From an uncultured Treponema sp. (GTDB lineage Bacteria; Spirochaetota; Spirochaetia; Treponematales; Treponemataceae), in the NCBI GenBank assembly GCA_937892225.1, contig CALAUH010000054.1, positions 1 to 11,301 on the forward strand: DNA of 11,301 bases. Reading direction: 5' to 3'. The translations under genes and the position numbers were made by a program. How positions within the stretch are numbered: position 1 is the stretch's first letter; each line of letters opens with the position of its first letter. The notes beneath the pieces were generated by a model. The model was not told the origin of the DNA, made no database searches, and was given only the letters and a program-made list of their open reading frames with translations. Positions 1 through 5,842 of this stretch are shown one piece after another.

Positions 1-1001
1 TTGCAACAACATCAGCTGTAGAAGAAATTCCTACTCCAGATGTAAAAACAATTGAAGACCTTGCTTCATTCTTAAAAACAACACCACAGGCATTCATTAA
101 AACTTTAATTTATCACGTAGAAAATCCTGGCGTTGAACTTAAAGGCAATTTTGTTGCAGTTTGTATCCGTGGTGATTTGGATGTAAACGAAGCAAAACTC
201 TGTGCACTCTTAAAAGCAAGTTCAGTTGAATTAGCAAGTGAAGCAGATGTAGTTCGTATTACAGACGCTCCAGTAGGATTTGCAGGACCTGTAAAACTTA
301 CAAAAGCTCCAGTAATTGCTGATAAAACAGTTATGACAATGCACGATGCAGTTACAGGCGGACTTAAAAAAGACGTTCATTTTATCCACGTAGAACCAGG
401 CCGTGATTTTACTCCATTTATGACAGCAGATGTTCGCGTTGTAAAACCAGGTGACATTTGTCCTGAATGTGGCGGTACATTCTATTCTAAAAAAGGAAAC
501 GAACTTGGACACATCTTCAAGCTCGGTGAAAAATATACAAAATCAATGAACGTAACTTACCTCGACATAAACGGAAAACTTACAACTCCAATTATGGGAT
601 GTTACGGAATTGGTGTAGACCGTACTTTAGCAAGTATTATCGAAGCACATCATGATGATAACGGAATTAAATGGACAATGAGTACAGCTCCATTCCAGGT
701 AGCAGTAGTACCAGTTATGTACAAAGATAAAATGAAGGAAGTTGCCGACAAGATTTACGAAGAATTAACAGCAGCTGGTGTTGATGTAATTCTTGATGAC
801 CGAGATGAACGTCCTGGAGTTAAATTCAAGGATGCAGACTTAATCGGTTATCCAATCCGTATTGTAGTTGGTGATAAAAATCTTCCAAACGTTGAACTTA
901 AACTCCGTTCTGCAGATGCACCTGAATTAGTTCCAGCAACTGAAGCAGCCGCAAAAGCCGCAGCAATTGTAAAAGAAGAACTTGCAAAATTAAATGCATA
1001 A
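1..1001 (+). CDS. proS: Prolyl-tRNA synthetase, C-terminal part (5' end outside window)
   Basis: The enzyme charges tRNA-Pro with proline in the cytoplasm (class II aminoacyl-tRNA synthetase). The reading frame is open from base 3, with 58 codons before the TTG at 177, so that TTG is internal and the gene is truncated by the window edge; about 332 residues are visible of the usual 570-620 for bacterial ProRS. The first part (to about base 430) matches the bacterial insertion/editing domain, with a GFAGP loop near base 282. A CPECGG motif and then GHIFKLGEKY (about 507-536) lead into class II motif 3, GCYGIGVDRT (597-626). The C-terminal anticodon-binding domain starts near TAPFQVAVVPV (about 685) and contains DDRDERPGVKFKDADLIG. 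The stop is TAA at 999-1001, followed by an intrinsic terminator. Family assignment is very secure; presence of the catalytic motifs 1 and 2 cannot be checked here. Confidence 0.96.
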   Translation, partial: ATTSAVEEIPTPDVKTIEDLASFLKTTPQAFIKTLIYHVENPGVELKGNFVAVCIRGDLDVNEAKLCALLKASSVELASEADVVRITDAPVGFAGPVKLTKAPVIADKTVMTMHDAVTGGLKKDVHFIHVEPGRDFTPFMTADVRVVKPGDICPECGGTFYSKKGNELGHIFKLGEKYTKSMNVTYLDINGKLTTPIMGCYGIGVDRTLASIIEAHHDDNGIKWTMSTAPFQVAVVPVMYKDKMKEVADKIYEELTAAGVDVILDDRDERPGVKFKDADLIGYPIRIVVGDKNLPNVELKLRSADAPELVPATEAAAKAAAIVKEELAKLNA

Positions 1002-1011
1002 GTAAAATAAT

Positions 1012-1056
1012 AAACGCAGATTTCTGAAGTAACTTTTTAGAATCTGCGTTTTTTTT
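1012..1056 (+). terminator. Intrinsic terminator of proS
   Basis: A perfect 11-bp stem (AAACGCAGATT at 1012-1022 with AATCTGCGTTT at 1041-1051) encloses an 18-nt loop and runs straight into a T tract (1049-1056). It begins 10 bp after the proS stop codon and lies before the next + strand gene, so it should separate the two transcripts. Confidence 0.9.
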
Positions 1057-1084
1057 ATATATAAATCTATATTAGGAAAAACAA

Positions 1085-2194
1085 ATGAAAAAAATTATTA
1101 CACTCTTATCAACTTTTTTATTATCATTAACAACTTTATTTGCAATGCCAGGTTTTAAATCATACATTCCTGATAATGCAGGAACTTTTATTTATTACCG
1201 GGATTATTCTTTTAATCGTGAAAGTTACATCGGACTTTTAAAATATGATGATTCAACTTATCAGATTAAATATTTTGCTCCTGCAGATAAAAAACAAAAA
1301 CTTTTAGAAAAAAATATTGCAATTGCTTTTACAATTAATCCTAAAGCAAACAATTTTGAAATGACTGGTGAAAAAATTCTTTCTGCTATCAATCAGGATT
1401 CAGAAGATATCGATTTATTGAACTATTTACATGATTTCTTGTATGAATTTTCTTCTAGAAGAATAAAAGCTGGAGATATTACTCCACAGACAGAAGATTA
1501 CCAGATGGGCGATAATTTCCAGGAAAATGGATATCAAATCATGCAGAATTATGAACAGTTCGGTGGTAAAGTTACAATCACTTATGATTTACTCGTTCCA
1601 TTTTATAACATCAAAAATATTACAAACGAAAAAGGCGAAAATGTACTTGAATGCGTATCTATCGGTACAATAACTTCTCAGGATGATAAAACTTTTGATG
1701 ATTTTAAAGGCATTAATTATACAGCAAAGAAAATCAAATCAAAAAAAATAAAACAGGCTGAAGAAGTAGTTTTTTCAACTGATTTTGCAAGTGTTAAAAT
1801 TGATAAAAACTGGACTCCAGTTGAAAATTCAATTTACATGCTAAATGATGAAGCCATTCTTTTTATGGCAGATTTTAATATCCCTGGAACAAAAGATAAA
1901 CAGCAGGTTTTACTTACAAGCTTGCGCTCATTCATTTCTGGAAAAGATTTTACTTATACTGATTTTACATCAATCGAATTTTTACCAAAAGATTCTGATT
2001 CTAATATCGTAAAAGTATCTTATAAAACTTTTTCTCCAAAAACAAACAGTGTTATTTATGTAATTAGATATATTTATCAGGGAAAAACAGTTGAAGATAA
2101 TTATCTTTTATCATTATCTGTAAATGAAAATGCATATAAAAACAAAAAAGCTTATTATGACAGCATAATCAAAAGCTTTTCTATAAAGAACTAA
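1085..2194 (+). CDS. Exported protein of unknown function
   Basis: I do not recognise this 369-residue protein. It starts with a type I signal peptide: two lysines, a hydrophobic stretch, and a likely cleavage after LFA (residue 20), so the mature protein is probably periplasmic or surface-exposed; there is no lipobox. No further membrane segment is obvious. The mature part is rich in Lys, Asp, Phe and Tyr, with alternating beta-type stretches (for example YIGLLKYDDSTYQIKYF near residues 48-64) and a Lys-rich patch near residues 215-226 (KKIKSKKIKQ). ATG at 1085 is preceded by AGGA at 1074-1077 at suitable spacing. The gene stands alone between the proS terminator and a convergent neighbour, so it should have its own promoter, but the AT-only stretch 1051-1073 offers several weak -10-like hexamers and no convincing -35. 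It may be a lineage-specific spirochaete protein (inference). Confidence 0.85.
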   Translation: MKKIITLLSTFLLSLTTLFAMPGFKSYIPDNAGTFIYYRDYSFNRESYIGLLKYDDSTYQIKYFAPADKKQKLLEKNIAIAFTINPKANNFEMTGEKILSAINQDSEDIDLLNYLHDFLYEFSSRRIKAGDITPQTEDYQMGDNFQENGYQIMQNYEQFGGKVTITYDLLVPFYNIKNITNEKGENVLECVSIGTITSQDDKTFDDFKGINYTAKKIKSKKIKQAEEVVFSTDFASVKIDKNWTPVENSIYMLNDEAILFMADFNIPGTKDKQQVLLTSLRSFISGKDFTYTDFTSIEFLPKDSDSNIVKVSYKTFSPKTNSVIYVIRYIYQGKTVEDNYLLSLSVNENAYKNKKAYYDSIIKSFSIKN

Positions 2195-2203
2195 TTAATT
2201 CTT

Positions 2204-2293
2204 AGTTTTAATTTCGAATAAACATTTATTTAAAACTTTCGACAAAAAACTTACCTGTGCTTTTAAATATTTTGTAAATTCGAAATTAAAACT
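2204..2293. repeat. Long nested inverted repeat filling the convergent intergenic gap
   Basis: A perfect 16-bp inverted repeat (AGTTTTAATTTCGAAT at 2204-2219 and its complement at 2278-2293) encloses a second perfect 9-bp inverted repeat (TATTTAAAA at 2227-2235 with TTTTAAATA at 2261-2269). The internal loops are 7 and 8 nt and the apical loop is 25 nt. The structure begins 9 bp after the stop codon of the + strand gene and ends 6 bp before the stop codon of the - strand gene, so both transcripts would contain it. Neither side has a clean terminal U tract, so it is not a textbook terminator. It may act as a bidirectional 3'-end or transcript-stabilising structure (inference). Confidence 0.75.
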
Positions 2294-2299
2294 TAAATA

Positions 2300-3142
2300 T
2301 TAAAAACTACTTCTTGAAAGAGGAGAGCCAATCCACTGACCTTCACTTCCAAGATATTCTTTTTTATCACCTTCGATTAAAAACTGAACACTATTTACAG
2401 TTGAATAAGATGTAGCAGTATAAACGATCTGCATTAATTGACCAATATATCCTTCTACACCAACAGTATTAATTTCAAAAGCATCGTTAAAATTCAAATA
2501 AGCAACACCATTAGAAACTTTCGCACTTATTAATTTAGTTCCTTTTGGAATTAATGTCATACAGTTTTTTTCAGCTGATTTAGAAGTATCCGGACCTGAA
2601 AGCAAAAGATTTATTGCATTTGTTAATGGTGAATCGTTCTTTGGAACTGAACGTTTTACAATTTTTCTATTTACAGAACCTTCTGCATCAATTTCCACAA
2701 AACATAATTGAACATCTGTATATGTTACTGTAGTTGTTTTGATTTTTGGTTCTTCTTTTTTAGGCTCAGTCTTTTTTGTAGTTGTTTCTGCAGGTTTTGT
2801 ATCTTTCTTTGTCTCTGTTTTAGCTTCTGTTTTCTTTTCTGTTTTTTCAGAATCTTTTTTATTTTCTACAACGGGTTTGTTTTCTACAACTGGTTTTTCA
2901 ACCTTTGGCTCTTCTACAGCTTCAACTTTTATTGTAATTTCTTCTTCTGCTTTTGGTTCTTCCTTAACTTCATGATTTTCTACAAATTCAGGTGTAGTTC
3001 CAAAAACACGTCCAAAGAAATTTGTTTCTTTTAAATTTGTAATGATAGAGTCTTTTTTAACTAAAAATAAAATAATAATTAATAGGACAAGCAGTAAACA
3101 AACTGCTGCTGCTAATCCTGTACTTTTCTTTTTATTTGCCAT
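2300..3142 (-). CDS. Membrane-anchored GerMN-domain protein
   Basis: A 280-residue envelope protein in three parts. Residues 8-28 form one hydrophobic segment after a basic start (KKKS), a signal anchor placing the rest outside the inner membrane. Residues about 56-136 are a low-complexity Glu/Lys/Thr/Pro linker, including a tandem KPVVENKPVVEN (83-94, from two 18-bp units at 2862-2897). Residues about 138-272 resemble a GerMN domain, with the typical pattern of SPLTNAINLLLSGP, then LIPKGTKLISAKVSNGVAYLNFND, then QLMQIVYTATSYSTVNSVQFLIEG. The domain is named after GerM of Bacillus spore germination but also occurs in non-sporulating bacteria, often anchored in the envelope; its biochemical role is not settled. 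ATG at 3140-3142 has only a weak AAAG as ribosome-binding site. No convincing promoter is seen between it and the terminator at 3209. The domain call is from motif recognition, not a profile search. Confidence 0.88.
   Translation of the reverse strand: MANKKKSTGLAAAVCLLLVLLIIILFLVKKDSIITNLKETNFFGRVFGTTPEFVENHEVKEEPKAEEEITIKVEAVEEPKVEKPVVENKPVVENKKDSEKTEKKTEAKTETKKDTKPAETTTKKTEPKKEEPKIKTTTVTYTDVQLCFVEIDAEGSVNRKIVKRSVPKNDSPLTNAINLLLSGPDTSKSAEKNCMTLIPKGTKLISAKVSNGVAYLNFNDAFEINTVGVEGYIGQLMQIVYTATSYSTVNSVQFLIEGDKKEYLGSEGQWIGSPLSRSSF
2862..2897. repeat. Two-unit 18-bp tandem repeat inside the GerMN gene linker
   Basis: Two adjacent 18-bp units (2862-2879 and 2880-2897), differing at two positions, encode the repeated KPVVEN of the disordered linker. 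Such units change copy number easily by slippage, so linker length may vary between strains (inference). Confidence 0.7.
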
Positions 3143-3204
3143 AATACTTTATTATCGGCAGAATTTTAGTAGTCTTTTATACATTTCTTTGCACATTCTT
3201 CTAT

Positions 3205-3250
3205 AAAAAAACGACTTACTGTTAGAAAATTTTCTAAAAGTAAGTCGTTT
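3205..3250 (-). terminator. Intrinsic terminator of the nfnA-nfnB operon
   Basis: A perfect 11-bp stem (AAACGACTTAC at 3209-3219 with GTAAGTCGTTT at 3240-3250) is capped by an inner 16-bp palindrome TTAGAAAATTTTCTAA (3222-3237). On the - strand the hairpin is followed by a U tract (the A run at 3205-3211 on +); on the + strand no T tract follows. It therefore ends leftward transcripts, here those of nfnB, and insulates the GerMN gene from them. It lies about 160 bp beyond the nfnB stop because a duplicated gene end and a hairpin element sit in between. Confidence 0.88.
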
Positions 3251-3278
3251 CATATTTTATATAAAAACTTCTATTTTT

Positions 3279-3332
3279 TTATTTTGCTAGATATTCGTTA
3301 ATTGCTGCTGCGGCTTTTCTACCTTCGCCCAT
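3279..3332 (-). pseudogene. Orphan second copy of the nfnB 3' end (17 codons plus stop)
   Basis: Read on the - strand this stretch encodes MGEGRKAAAAINEYLAK and a stop, against MGEGRKAASAINEYLAK at the true end of nfnB (3409-3462). An in-frame TAA lies four codons upstream (GAA AGC AAT TAA TAT GCT ATG), so it is not joined to any gene body. The tail and 3' flank match over 27 bp (3276-3302 with 3406-3432) and the first 12 bp also match, whereas the six codons between differ at 8 of 18 bases, almost all silent. That pattern says the fragment was once coding and came from a related but distinct allele, or is the resident end left behind after recombination (inference). It could in principle be translated as a 17-residue peptide, but no ribosome-binding site is seen. 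Confidence 0.85.
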
Positions 3333-3336
3333 AGCA

Positions 3337-3404
3337 TATTAATTGCTTTCAGCAATTAATTGCGAGTTTTCCCTACGGTAAAACTCTAACGCAACGGGCG
3401 GACT
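3337..3404. repeat. Two-hairpin palindromic element between the duplicated gene ends
   Basis: Two adjoining hairpins make up this element. The first is a perfect 10-bp stem with a 3-nt loop, ATTAATTGCT (3338-3347) with AGCAATTAAT (3351-3360). The second pairs TTGCG (3360-3364) with CGCAA (3390-3394) and AGTTTT (3365-3370) with AAAACT (3380-3385). It has a 4-nt bulge (3386-3389) and a tip of two C-G pairs around TAC. The two compete for base 3360 and share the palindrome GCAATTAATTGC (3352-3363). Bases 3361-3404 are about half G+C, well above the surrounding spacers. No reading frame or transposase is present. It resembles REP/MITE-like palindromic units, or a structured 3' UTR of nfnB; only genome-wide copy number can decide. 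Confidence 0.65.
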
Positions 3405-3408
3405 GTTT

Positions 3409-4878
3409 TTATTTTGCTAGATATTCGTTAATAGCACTAGCTGCTTTACGACCTTCGCCCATTGCTAAAATAACTGTTGCGGCACCTAGAACTATATCTC
3501 CGCCGGCCCATACTTTTGCATGAGATGTGGCCTGCTTTTCATCAACTGTAATATGACCTTTTTCATCAGCATTAAGACCTGGAGTTGTAGAAACTAACAA
3601 TGGATTTGAACCATTTCCTAAAGCTACAATCATTGCATCACAAGGAACATCGTGTTCTGAACCTGGAATTGCAACTGGAGAACGGCGGCCAGAAGCATCT
3701 GGTTCACCAAGTTCGTAAGAAAGACAGCGAACACCACAAACTTTGCCGTTTTCATCGCCAAGAACTTCAACTGGATTTTCGAGGAAGCGGAAATTAACTC
3801 CTTCTTCTTCTGCGTGTCCAATTTCTTCCAAACGAGCTGGCATTTCGTTACGTGTACGGCGGTAAACAACATCAACAGTTTCTGCACCTAAACGGAAAGC
3901 CATACGGGCAGCATCCATAGCAACGTTACCGGCACCACAAACTACTACATGTTTTGCTTCGTAGATTGGAGTTGCAGCGTGTTCTTTATCGTAACCTTTC
4001 ATTAAGTTTGCACGTGTAAGATATTCATTTGCAGAGAAAACACCAATTAAATTTTCACCTGGAATATTCATAAATTTTGGAAGACCAGCACCTGTTCCAA
4101 CAAATGCTGCATCAAAACCTTTTTCTGAAAGAAGCTGTTCCAAAGTATTTGTACGACCAACTAAAAAGTTTGTCTGAAATTTTACACCAATTTTTTCCAG
4201 GTTAGAAATTTCTTCCTGAACGATTTTCTTTGGTAAACGGAATTCAGGAATACCGTACATCATTACACCACCGGCTTTGTGGAATGCTTCAAAAACTGTA
4301 ACTTCATGTCCGGCACGAGCACAATCTGCGGCAACTGTAAGTCCTGCTGGACCAGCACCAATAATTGCAACTTTCTTTCCTGTTTTTGCAGCAACTTTTG
4401 GTAATGAAACCTGATTATTTTCTCTTTCCCAGTCAGCAACAAAGCGTTCCAAACGTCCGATTGAAACTGCTTTTTCTGCTGATTTATAAACTTTACCAAC
4501 TGTACATTTTCCCTGACACTGTTTTTCCTGTGGACAAACACGACCACAAATTGCAGGAAGTAAAGATGTTTCTTTAATTGTATCAACTGCAGCTTTAAAT
4601 TCGCCTTTAGCAATTTCTGAAACAAACTTCGGAATGTTGATATTTACTGGACATCCTTCCATACAGAAAGGTTTTGCACACTGTAAACAACGGTTTGCTT
4701 CTACAATTGCCTGTTCTGCTCTAAAACCAAGTGCAACTTCGTCCATTTCGCGAGCACGTTTTTTTGCATCACGACATGGCATTTCCATCTGTGGAATTGC
4801 ATTGCGGTCTTTTGCAGTAAGAGGACCAGCCTTTAATTTTTCTTGTAATTTGTTATATTCTTCTGTTACGTTTATCAT
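3409..4878 (-). CDS. nfnB: NADH-dependent ferredoxin:NADP+ oxidoreductase, large subunit (NfnB/SudA, GltD-like)
   Basis: A 489-residue cytoplasmic flavoprotein. With NfnA it couples NADH and reduced ferredoxin to NADP+ reduction by flavin-based electron bifurcation (established for the family); older annotations call it glutamate synthase small subunit or sulfide dehydrogenase alpha. The N-terminal [4Fe-4S] domain shows C64-x2-C67-x4-C72-x3-C76-P and C111-x3-C115-x5-C121-x3-C125. A FAD-binding GAGPAG lies at 174-179, the NADP(H) domain has GAGNVAMDAAR (315-325) with YRRTRNEMPA (339-348), and the closing FAD motif is WAGGD (457-461) with GAATVILAMGEGRKAA. ATG at 4876-4878 is chosen because GAGGA lies at the right distance and it leaves an 11-bp gap to nfnA; the in-frame ATG at 4929 would add 17 atypical residues and overlap nfnA. 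No glutamate synthase large subunit is nearby, which favours Nfn over GltD. Confidence 0.93.
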   Translation of the reverse strand: MINVTEEYNKLQEKLKAGPLTAKDRNAIPQMEMPCRDAKKRAREMDEVALGFRAEQAIVEANRCLQCAKPFCMEGCPVNINIPKFVSEIAKGEFKAAVDTIKETSLLPAICGRVCPQEKQCQGKCTVGKVYKSAEKAVSIGRLERFVADWERENNQVSLPKVAAKTGKKVAIIGAGPAGLTVAADCARAGHEVTVFEAFHKAGGVMMYGIPEFRLPKKIVQEEISNLEKIGVKFQTNFLVGRTNTLEQLLSEKGFDAAFVGTGAGLPKFMNIPGENLIGVFSANEYLTRANLMKGYDKEHAATPIYEAKHVVVCGAGNVAMDAARMAFRLGAETVDVVYRRTRNEMPARLEEIGHAEEEGVNFRFLENPVEVLGDENGKVCGVRCLSYELGEPDASGRRSPVAIPGSEHDVPCDAMIVALGNGSNPLLVSTTPGLNADEKGHITVDEKQATSHAKVWAGGDIVLGAATVILAMGEGRKAASAINEYLAK

Positions 4879-4883
4879 TTTTA

Positions 4884-4889
4884 ATCCTC
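4884..4889 (-). promoter_or_regulatory. Ribosome-binding site that decides the nfnB start
   Basis: On the - strand the gap between nfnA and nfnB reads AGAGGATTAAAATG, a good Shine-Dalgarno core about 7 nt before ATG 4878. The alternative upstream ATG at 4929 lies inside nfnA, so this site supports the shorter protein. Confidence 0.75.
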
Positions 4890-5744
4890 TTATTTCTTCA
4901 ATGCATCTGCCTGTGCCATTATACGGCATTTATGATTATCTTCTGTTTCTCTGTCTTTAAAAGATTTCATTCGCATCATCATATTGTCCCAGTCTACTTC
5001 ATGAGCATTAAATTCTGGTCCGTCAACACAAACAAATCTTGTTTTACCACCAACAGAAACTCTACAGCCACCACACATTCCAGTTCCATCAATCATAATT
5101 GTATTTAAAGAAACTGTTGTTTTAATTCCATATTCTTTTGTTGTTGCTGCACAGAATTTCATCATAATTGGAGGGCCAATTGCAATTACTTCTGCCGGAG
5201 GACACTGGCTTTCACAAAGTTCTTTTACTGGAACTGTCGATACCCCCTGACGTCCTGCAGAACCATCATCTGTCATAATGATAACTTCATCACAAATTGC
5301 TTTCATTTCATCTACATAAATTAAAAGATCTTTGTTACGTGCACAAATTACCATTATTACTTTATTACCAATTTCTTTATGTGCCTGTACAATTGGATAA
5401 CATGGAGCAACACCAAATCCTCCACCTACAACCAAAACAGGAGCATCATATTTTTCTATTTTTGAAGGATTTCCTAAAGGACCGAGAACTGTTGGAAGTT
5501 CATCACCTTTATCCATTAACGAAAGTTTATAAGTTGTTGCACCAATTGCCTGAAAAACCAATGCAATCCAACCTTCTTCCGCATTTGCATCAGCAATTGT
5601 AAGAGGTATTCTTTCTCCAAATTCCTGTTCTACCTGAATAATTACAAACTGTCCTGCCTTACGATTTTTTGCAATTTCAGGAGCATTTACTTTCATATAA
5701 TAAACACCGGCAGAAAGCTGTTTCTTTTCTAAAATTTTAAACAT
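4890..5744 (-). CDS. nfnA: NADH-dependent ferredoxin:NADP+ oxidoreductase, small subunit (NfnA/SudB)
   Basis: A 284-residue cytoplasmic flavoprotein of the ferredoxin-NADP reductase family, partner of the adjacent NfnB. Residues 1-95 form the FAD-binding beta barrel with RIPLTIAD (45-52). Residues about 102-200 form the pyridine-nucleotide domain with VGGGFGVAPCYPIVQA (106-121). The C-terminal region binds a [2Fe-2S] cluster in the motif D219-GTGM-C224-GG-C227, with C239 in FVCVDGPEFNAHEVD; one Asp plus three Cys ligands is what is known for NfnA. In the family this subunit takes electrons from NADH and passes them to NfnB. ATG at 5742-5744 is preceded by AGAAGG at good spacing. It is first in a two-gene operon, 11 bp from nfnB, with its own promoter. 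The alternative names SudB or dihydroorotate dehydrogenase electron-transfer-like are less specific; no pyrD is adjacent. Confidence 0.93.
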   Translation of the reverse strand: MFKILEKKQLSAGVYYMKVNAPEIAKNRKAGQFVIIQVEQEFGERIPLTIADANAEEGWIALVFQAIGATTYKLSLMDKGDELPTVLGPLGNPSKIEKYDAPVLVVGGGFGVAPCYPIVQAHKEIGNKVIMVICARNKDLLIYVDEMKAICDEVIIMTDDGSAGRQGVSTVPVKELCESQCPPAEVIAIGPPIMMKFCAATTKEYGIKTTVSLNTIMIDGTGMCGGCRVSVGGKTRFVCVDGPEFNAHEVDWDNMMMRMKSFKDRETEDNHKCRIMAQADALKK

Positions 5745-5778
5745 TTTAAATCCTTCTTAAAAAATTTAGTATCATTAA

Positions 5779-5807
5779 ATATTATTATAAATCACAATTT
5801 AGGTCAA
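5779..5807 (-). promoter_or_regulatory. Predicted sigma70-type promoter of nfnA-nfnB
   Basis: On the - strand TTGACC (5807-5802) and TAATAT (5784-5779) are separated by exactly 17 nt, close to the consensus. Transcription would start near 5772, giving a leader of about 28 nt before ATG 5744, enough for the AGAAGG ribosome-binding site. An 8-bp palindrome TTACGTAA (5823-5830) lies about 15 bp upstream of the -35 and might bind a regulator; this is speculative. All bases are read directly; function is inferred. Confidence 0.65.
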
Positions 5808-5842
5808 ATATAGAAACACAAATTACGTAAATTCTATTATGA

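Larger units (their letters stand above)
3276..3432. repeat. 27-bp direct repeats flanking the hairpin element
   Basis: An exact 27-bp direct repeat occurs at 3276-3302 and 3406-3432, 130 bp apart. A second exact match of 12 bp, ACCTTCGCCCAT, occurs at 3321-3332 and 3451-3462 in the same register. Between them only 10 of 18 positions agree. The repeats are two versions of the nfnB gene end and are much longer than usual transposon target duplications. Recombination between them would delete the element and leave one intact gene end. Confidence 0.88.

Noticed and set aside
177..179. TTG at 177 as the start of proS
   Set aside because: The frame is open to the window edge and the upstream codons encode ProRS-like sequence; the TTG is an internal Leu codon.
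231..512. 93-residue Cys/Phe-rich frame on the - strand within proS
   Set aside because: It is antisense to conserved ProRS sequence and resembles no protein family.
2708..3034. Open frames on the + strand encoding Phe/Cys- and Ser/Phe-rich proteins
   Set aside because: They are antisense to the Lys/Glu-rich linker of the GerMN gene; the composition is a by-product of its purine-rich codons.
3333..3408. Integron attC site, suggested by GCGTTAG-like bases and the paired stems
   Set aside because: No properly placed complementary core pair (RYYYAAC and GTTRRRY) brackets the structure, and no integrase or cassette array is present.
3276..3432. Transposon target-site duplication
   Set aside because: The repeats cover about 54 bp with an internal block of mainly silent codon differences, too long and too diverged for a target duplication, and there is no transposase.
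4879..4929. In-frame ATG at 4929 giving nfnB a 17-residue N-terminal extension
   Set aside because: It overlaps the end of nfnA, adds residues not typical of the family, and a good ribosome-binding site points to ATG 4878.
4263..4960. Several other open frames on both strands within nfnA-nfnB
   Set aside because: They overlap well-supported genes, have no family features and no ribosome-binding sites.
5785..5835. Rex-type redox repressor site upstream of nfnA
   Set aside because: TTGTG-like half-sites are present but not as an inverted pair with the spacing of a Rex operator.
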